A stretch of 7,840 nucleotides of DNA, from positions 1 to 7,840 of the forward strand of contig JAQUMZ010000112.1 of NCBI GenBank assembly GCA_028717865.1. Direction: 5' to 3'. Positions 5,468 to 7,840 of this stretch are shown here, piece by piece (positions within the stretch are counted from its first letter, which is position 1; every line of letters starts with the position of its first letter). The translations under genes and the position numbers were made by a program. Under the pieces are notes generated by a model. That model made no database searches, was not told where the DNA came from, and was given only the letters and a program-made list of their open reading frames with translations. Source of the stretch: Elusimicrobiota bacterium (GTDB taxonomy: Bacteria > Elusimicrobiota > Elusimicrobia > UBA1565 > UBA9628).

Positions 5468-6646
5468 ATGCGTCTCATTTCGCTCGCGTCGCCGTGCCTG
5501 CTCCTCGCGGCCGCCGCGGCGCAAAGCCCGGCGGCTTTGTCCGAGGACCGGCTCCAGTCGCTGGAGGAGCGCCTGACCAAGCTGGAAGGCGCCCCGGCCA
5601 AGACCTCCCTCTCGGCGTTCAACCCGGCCCTGGGCCTGGCCCTGGATTTCGTCCTGCGCGACCGCGACGGCAAGGCCAACTTCCTCTTCCGCTCGGCCGA
5701 GGTCAACCTGGAGGCCCCCGTGGACCCCTTCCTCAAGGGCTGGGCCATCGTCAACGGCAGCGCCGACGGCGTCGAGGTCGAGGAGGCCGCCCTGGAGACT
5801 ACCGCCCTGCCCGGCAACCTCACCGTGACCGGCGGGAGACTCTTCGCCGACTTCGGGCGCTTCCCGCACTTCCACGATCACGAGCTGCCCGTCATCGACC
5901 GGCCCCGCTCCATCGACAGCTTCGTGGGAGGAGAATCCCGGGCGGACGGCGTGGAGTTGAGCTATCTTTTCCCGACCGAGGCCTACCTGCGCGCCGTCCT
6001 GGGCGCCTACGACAAGCTCGGCTCGGAGAACGACCGCGTCGACATCGCCGAGGGCCGCCCTTTCGACGAGTTCACCTATCTGGGGCGCCTGAGCGCCTAC
6101 CAGGATATCGGCGCCGACCACTCCGTGGAACTCGGCGCCAGCTGCGCCTGGACGCCCAAACGCGGCGTGGTCGAGGACGCGGCGGTCACCGGCAACGCCT
6201 TCGCCGAGAGCACGCGCAAGAACACCTGGCGCACCCTCGGCGGCCTGGACCTGACCTACCGCTACCAGCCCGCCGCCGGCGGACTCTACCGCGGCGCGGT
6301 CTGGGGCACGGAGGTCCTCGCCAACAACGAGCGCAGGTTCGGTCCGACGACGCGGCTGCCGACCGACCGGGTACGGGCCTTCTCGGGCTATTCCTACCTC
6401 TGGCTGAAACTGGGCCGGCGCTGGCGTCCCGGCGCGCTGGCGGACCTGGCCGAGGACCTGGACGCCGCCCGCGCGATCACCCGGACCTACACGGCCTTCC
6501 TCACCTGCGACGTCACGGAGTTCCAACGCCTGCGCCTGGCCTATTCCCGCGAGACCGGCAACGCCGGCCGTCCGGAGGCGGACATCGTGGGCTTGCAGTG
6601 GACGGGGATACTGGGCCATCACGTCCACGGCTTCCGCGACCGATAG
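5468..6646 (+). CDS. Outer-membrane barrel-like (porin-type) protein of a metal-uptake cluster
   Basis: The protein has 392 residues. Residues 1-19 form a signal peptide (hydrophobic CLLLAAAAAQ). Residues 25-41 are a short coiled coil (EDRLQSLEERLTKLEG), as in many trimeric or peptidoglycan-linked porins. From 45 onward come alternating hydrophobic/polar strands typical of a beta barrel: SAFNPALGLALDFVL, then VEVEEAALETTALP, then the Gly-rich GRLFADFGRF. A His-rich loop follows (His134, His136, His138 in PHFHDHELP). It ends HHVHGFRDR rather than in the usual terminal Phe, although Phe389 is close. I recognise the pattern as a porin-like family often placed beside zinc-type ABC transporters, so it probably lets metal or metal-chelate through the outer membrane. 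No TonB box or plug domain is visible. The family relation is from memory, so the function is inference. Confidence 0.7.
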   Translation: MRLISLASPCLLLAAAAAQSPAALSEDRLQSLEERLTKLEGAPAKTSLSAFNPALGLALDFVLRDRDGKANFLFRSAEVNLEAPVDPFLKGWAIVNGSADGVEVEEAALETTALPGNLTVTGGRLFADFGRFPHFHDHELPVIDRPRSIDSFVGGESRADGVELSYLFPTEAYLRAVLGAYDKLGSENDRVDIAEGRPFDEFTYLGRLSAYQDIGADHSVELGASCAWTPKRGVVEDAAVTGNAFAESTRKNTWRTLGGLDLTYRYQPAAGGLYRGAVWGTEVLANNERRFGPTTRLPTDRVRAFSGYSYLWLKLGRRWRPGALADLAEDLDAARAITRTYTAFLTCDVTEFQRLRLAYSRETGNAGRPEADIVGLQWTGILGHHVHGFRDR

Positions 6647-6671
6647 TATCCCTGTTTTCATGGAGAACGTC

Positions 6672-7598
6672 ATGAATAAAAGCCGGCTCGCCCTTGCCGC
6701 ACTCCTTCTCGCCCTCGCCGCAAGGCCGGCGGCCGCGAAACTGCGCGTCGTGGCCACCATCCCGGACCTGGCCGACGTCTCCCGGCGCGTGGGCGGCGGC
6801 CTGGTCTCGGTCGACTGCCTGGCCCGGGGCCCGGAGGACATCCACCAGGTCGTCATGCGGCCCAGCTTCGTCTCCAAGCTGAATCGGGCCGACGCGGTGG
6901 TCTATCTGGGCTTATCGGTCGAGCACTCCTTCCTGCCCGGCCTGCTCGACGCCGCGGCCAATCCCCGCATGCGCGAGGATCCGGCCGTCCTGGGCTGCGC
7001 CGGGCCGGGCTGCATCGACTGTTCCGCGGGCGTGCGCGTGCTGCAAAAACCCGATAGCCTCAGCCGCGCCGAGGGCGAGCTGCACCCGCAAGGCAACCCC
7101 CATTACAACCTGGATCCCGAGGACGGGCTACTCATCGCCCGCAACATCGCGGCGGGCTTCTCGCGCCTGGACCCGGCCCACGCCGCGGACTACGAACGGA
7201 ACCTGGCGGCCTTTCTGGACGAGCTCAAGACCAGGATCGCGGAGTGGAAGAAAGCGGTCGCGCCGCTCCAGGGGCTCAAGGCCGTCTCCTATCACAAGGA
7301 CGTGGCCTACCTGGGCCGGTTCACCGGGCTCGATTTCATCGACACGATCGAGCTCAAGCCCGGCGTGGCGCCCACGCCGACGCACCTGGCCAGGCTGGTC
7401 CGGGAGATGCAGGACCAGGGCGTCAAGCTCATCGTGCGCGAGCAGCAGTACGAAAGCCGGACCACGGCCTGGCTCGCCGGCCGCACCGGAGCCAAGGTCG
7501 CCGTCATCGGGACCATGGCCGACGCCTTGCCCGGGACCGAAACCTACGTCAAGTTCTGCGCCCGCAACATCCAGGCCCTTTTGGACGCGGCCCGATGA
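6672..7598 (+). CDS. ZnuA-type metal ABC transporter substrate-binding protein
   Basis: The protein has 308 residues from the ATG at 6672, which has GGAG six bases upstream; an ATG four codons earlier (6660) has none. Residues 1-22 form a signal peptide cut near AAA-K. There is no lipobox, so the protein should be freely periplasmic. It belongs to the cluster A-I binding proteins for Zn/Mn. The expected ligands are His58 (EDIHQVVMRPS), His144 (GNPHYNLDPE), His208 (SYHKDVAYLG) and probably Glu257 (VREQQYES). The usual last-lobe Asp is replaced by IGT at 279-281. The conserved PGVAPTPTHLA is at 230-240. Three cysteines sit close together (Cys109, Cys114, Cys117). A long His-rich loop, typical of ZnuA proper, is absent. 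It overlaps the ATPase gene by four bases. Zinc is most likely, manganese possible. Confidence 0.88.
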   Translation: MNKSRLALAALLLALAARPAAAKLRVVATIPDLADVSRRVGGGLVSVDCLARGPEDIHQVVMRPSFVSKLNRADAVVYLGLSVEHSFLPGLLDAAANPRMREDPAVLGCAGPGCIDCSAGVRVLQKPDSLSRAEGELHPQGNPHYNLDPEDGLLIARNIAAGFSRLDPAHAADYERNLAAFLDELKTRIAEWKKAVAPLQGLKAVSYHKDVAYLGRFTGLDFIDTIELKPGVAPTPTHLARLVREMQDQGVKLIVREQQYESRTTAWLAGRTGAKVAVIGTMADALPGTETYVKFCARNIQALLDAAR

Positions 7599-7840
7599 GC
7601 GACAAGCCCCTGCTGGCCTTGCGCGGCGCCGCGGTCGGCTACGGCGCGCAGCCGCTGCTCTACGGAGTCGACCTCGAGGTCAACCGGGGCGACTTTTGGG
7701 GGATACTCGGCTTCAATGGCTCGGGGAAGACGGCCCTGCTCAAGACCCTGCTGGGGCTTCTGCCCGTCCGTGGGGGGCGGCGCGCGAAGCACGACCGGCC
7801 GCGCTTCGGCTACGTCCCCCGGAAGGAAAGGCCCGACACC
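7595..7840 (+). CDS. ZnuC-type metal ABC transporter ATPase, truncated by the window end
   Basis: The first 82 residues are present and the rest lies beyond the right edge. The Walker A loop is GFNGSGKT (39-46), preceded by a normal ABC opening (LRGAAVGYGAQPLLYGVDLEV). It would power import of the metal delivered by the preceding binding protein. The ATG overlaps the stop of that gene as ATGA, so the two are translationally coupled. The Q-loop position, usually Gln in GYVPQ, reads Arg76 (FGYVPRKE). The segment between Walker A and the Q-loop is short, as in the zinc/manganese ATPase group. Signature motif, Walker B and His switch are not visible. A membrane permease gene is expected next. Confidence 0.85.
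   Translation, partial: MSDKPLLALRGAAVGYGAQPLLYGVDLEVNRGDFWGILGFNGSGKTALLKTLLGLLPVRGGRRAKHDRPRFGYVPRKERPDT

Noticed and set aside
5186..6877. 563-codon open minus-strand frame across the outer-membrane gene
   Set aside because: The composition is low-complexity Gly/Arg/Ala, and it runs through two well-supported + strand genes with signal peptides and Shine-Dalgarno sites.

Overview
The window is GC-rich (most genes read as dense GCC/CTG/GAC codons), Gram-negative-like, and carries many exported proteins with Ala/Pro-rich leaders. That style, together with an exported kinase-like protein, reminds me of Elusimicrobiota genomes. This is an inference from style, not a database result, and I hold it with moderate confidence only. 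I see no insertion sequence, phage gene, CRISPR array, rRNA or tRNA.

Left part (1-2145): a possible 12-residue C-terminal tail of a + strand gene enters from the left edge. It faces a complete minus-strand subtilisin-family protease (159-1622) with a signal peptide, an I9-like propeptide and an intact catalytic set. Upstream of it on the same strand is a small exported protein of unknown function (1699-2145).

Middle part (2146-4724): a divergent gap of about 130 bases separates the small exported gene from a + strand pair. The first member is a 610-residue protein with a leader, a degenerate kinase-like core and two C-terminal membrane helices. Five bases later comes a 202-residue metzincin-type zinc peptidase (HExxHxxGxxD plus a Met-turn) with no signal peptide of its own. 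I do not recognise this pair as a named system. It is the least explained part of the window.

Right part (4732-7840): a single-domain PAS protein on the minus strand is divergent from a four-gene + strand cluster that looks like a divalent-metal (probably zinc) uptake operon. The cluster holds a small membrane or exported His/Cys protein resembling DUF2946, an outer-membrane barrel-like protein, a ZnuA-type substrate-binding lipocalin-independent periplasmic protein, and the start of a ZnuC-type ABC ATPase cut off by the window end. The expected permease would lie just beyond the right edge.

Three genes (protease, PAS, small His/Cys protein) have a TAnnAT-type -10 hexamer ending only 6-7 bases before the ATG and no Shine-Dalgarno sequence. 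This suggests leaderless transcripts. In contrast, the 148-residue exported protein and the downstream outer-membrane and substrate-binding genes have clear Shine-Dalgarno sequences.
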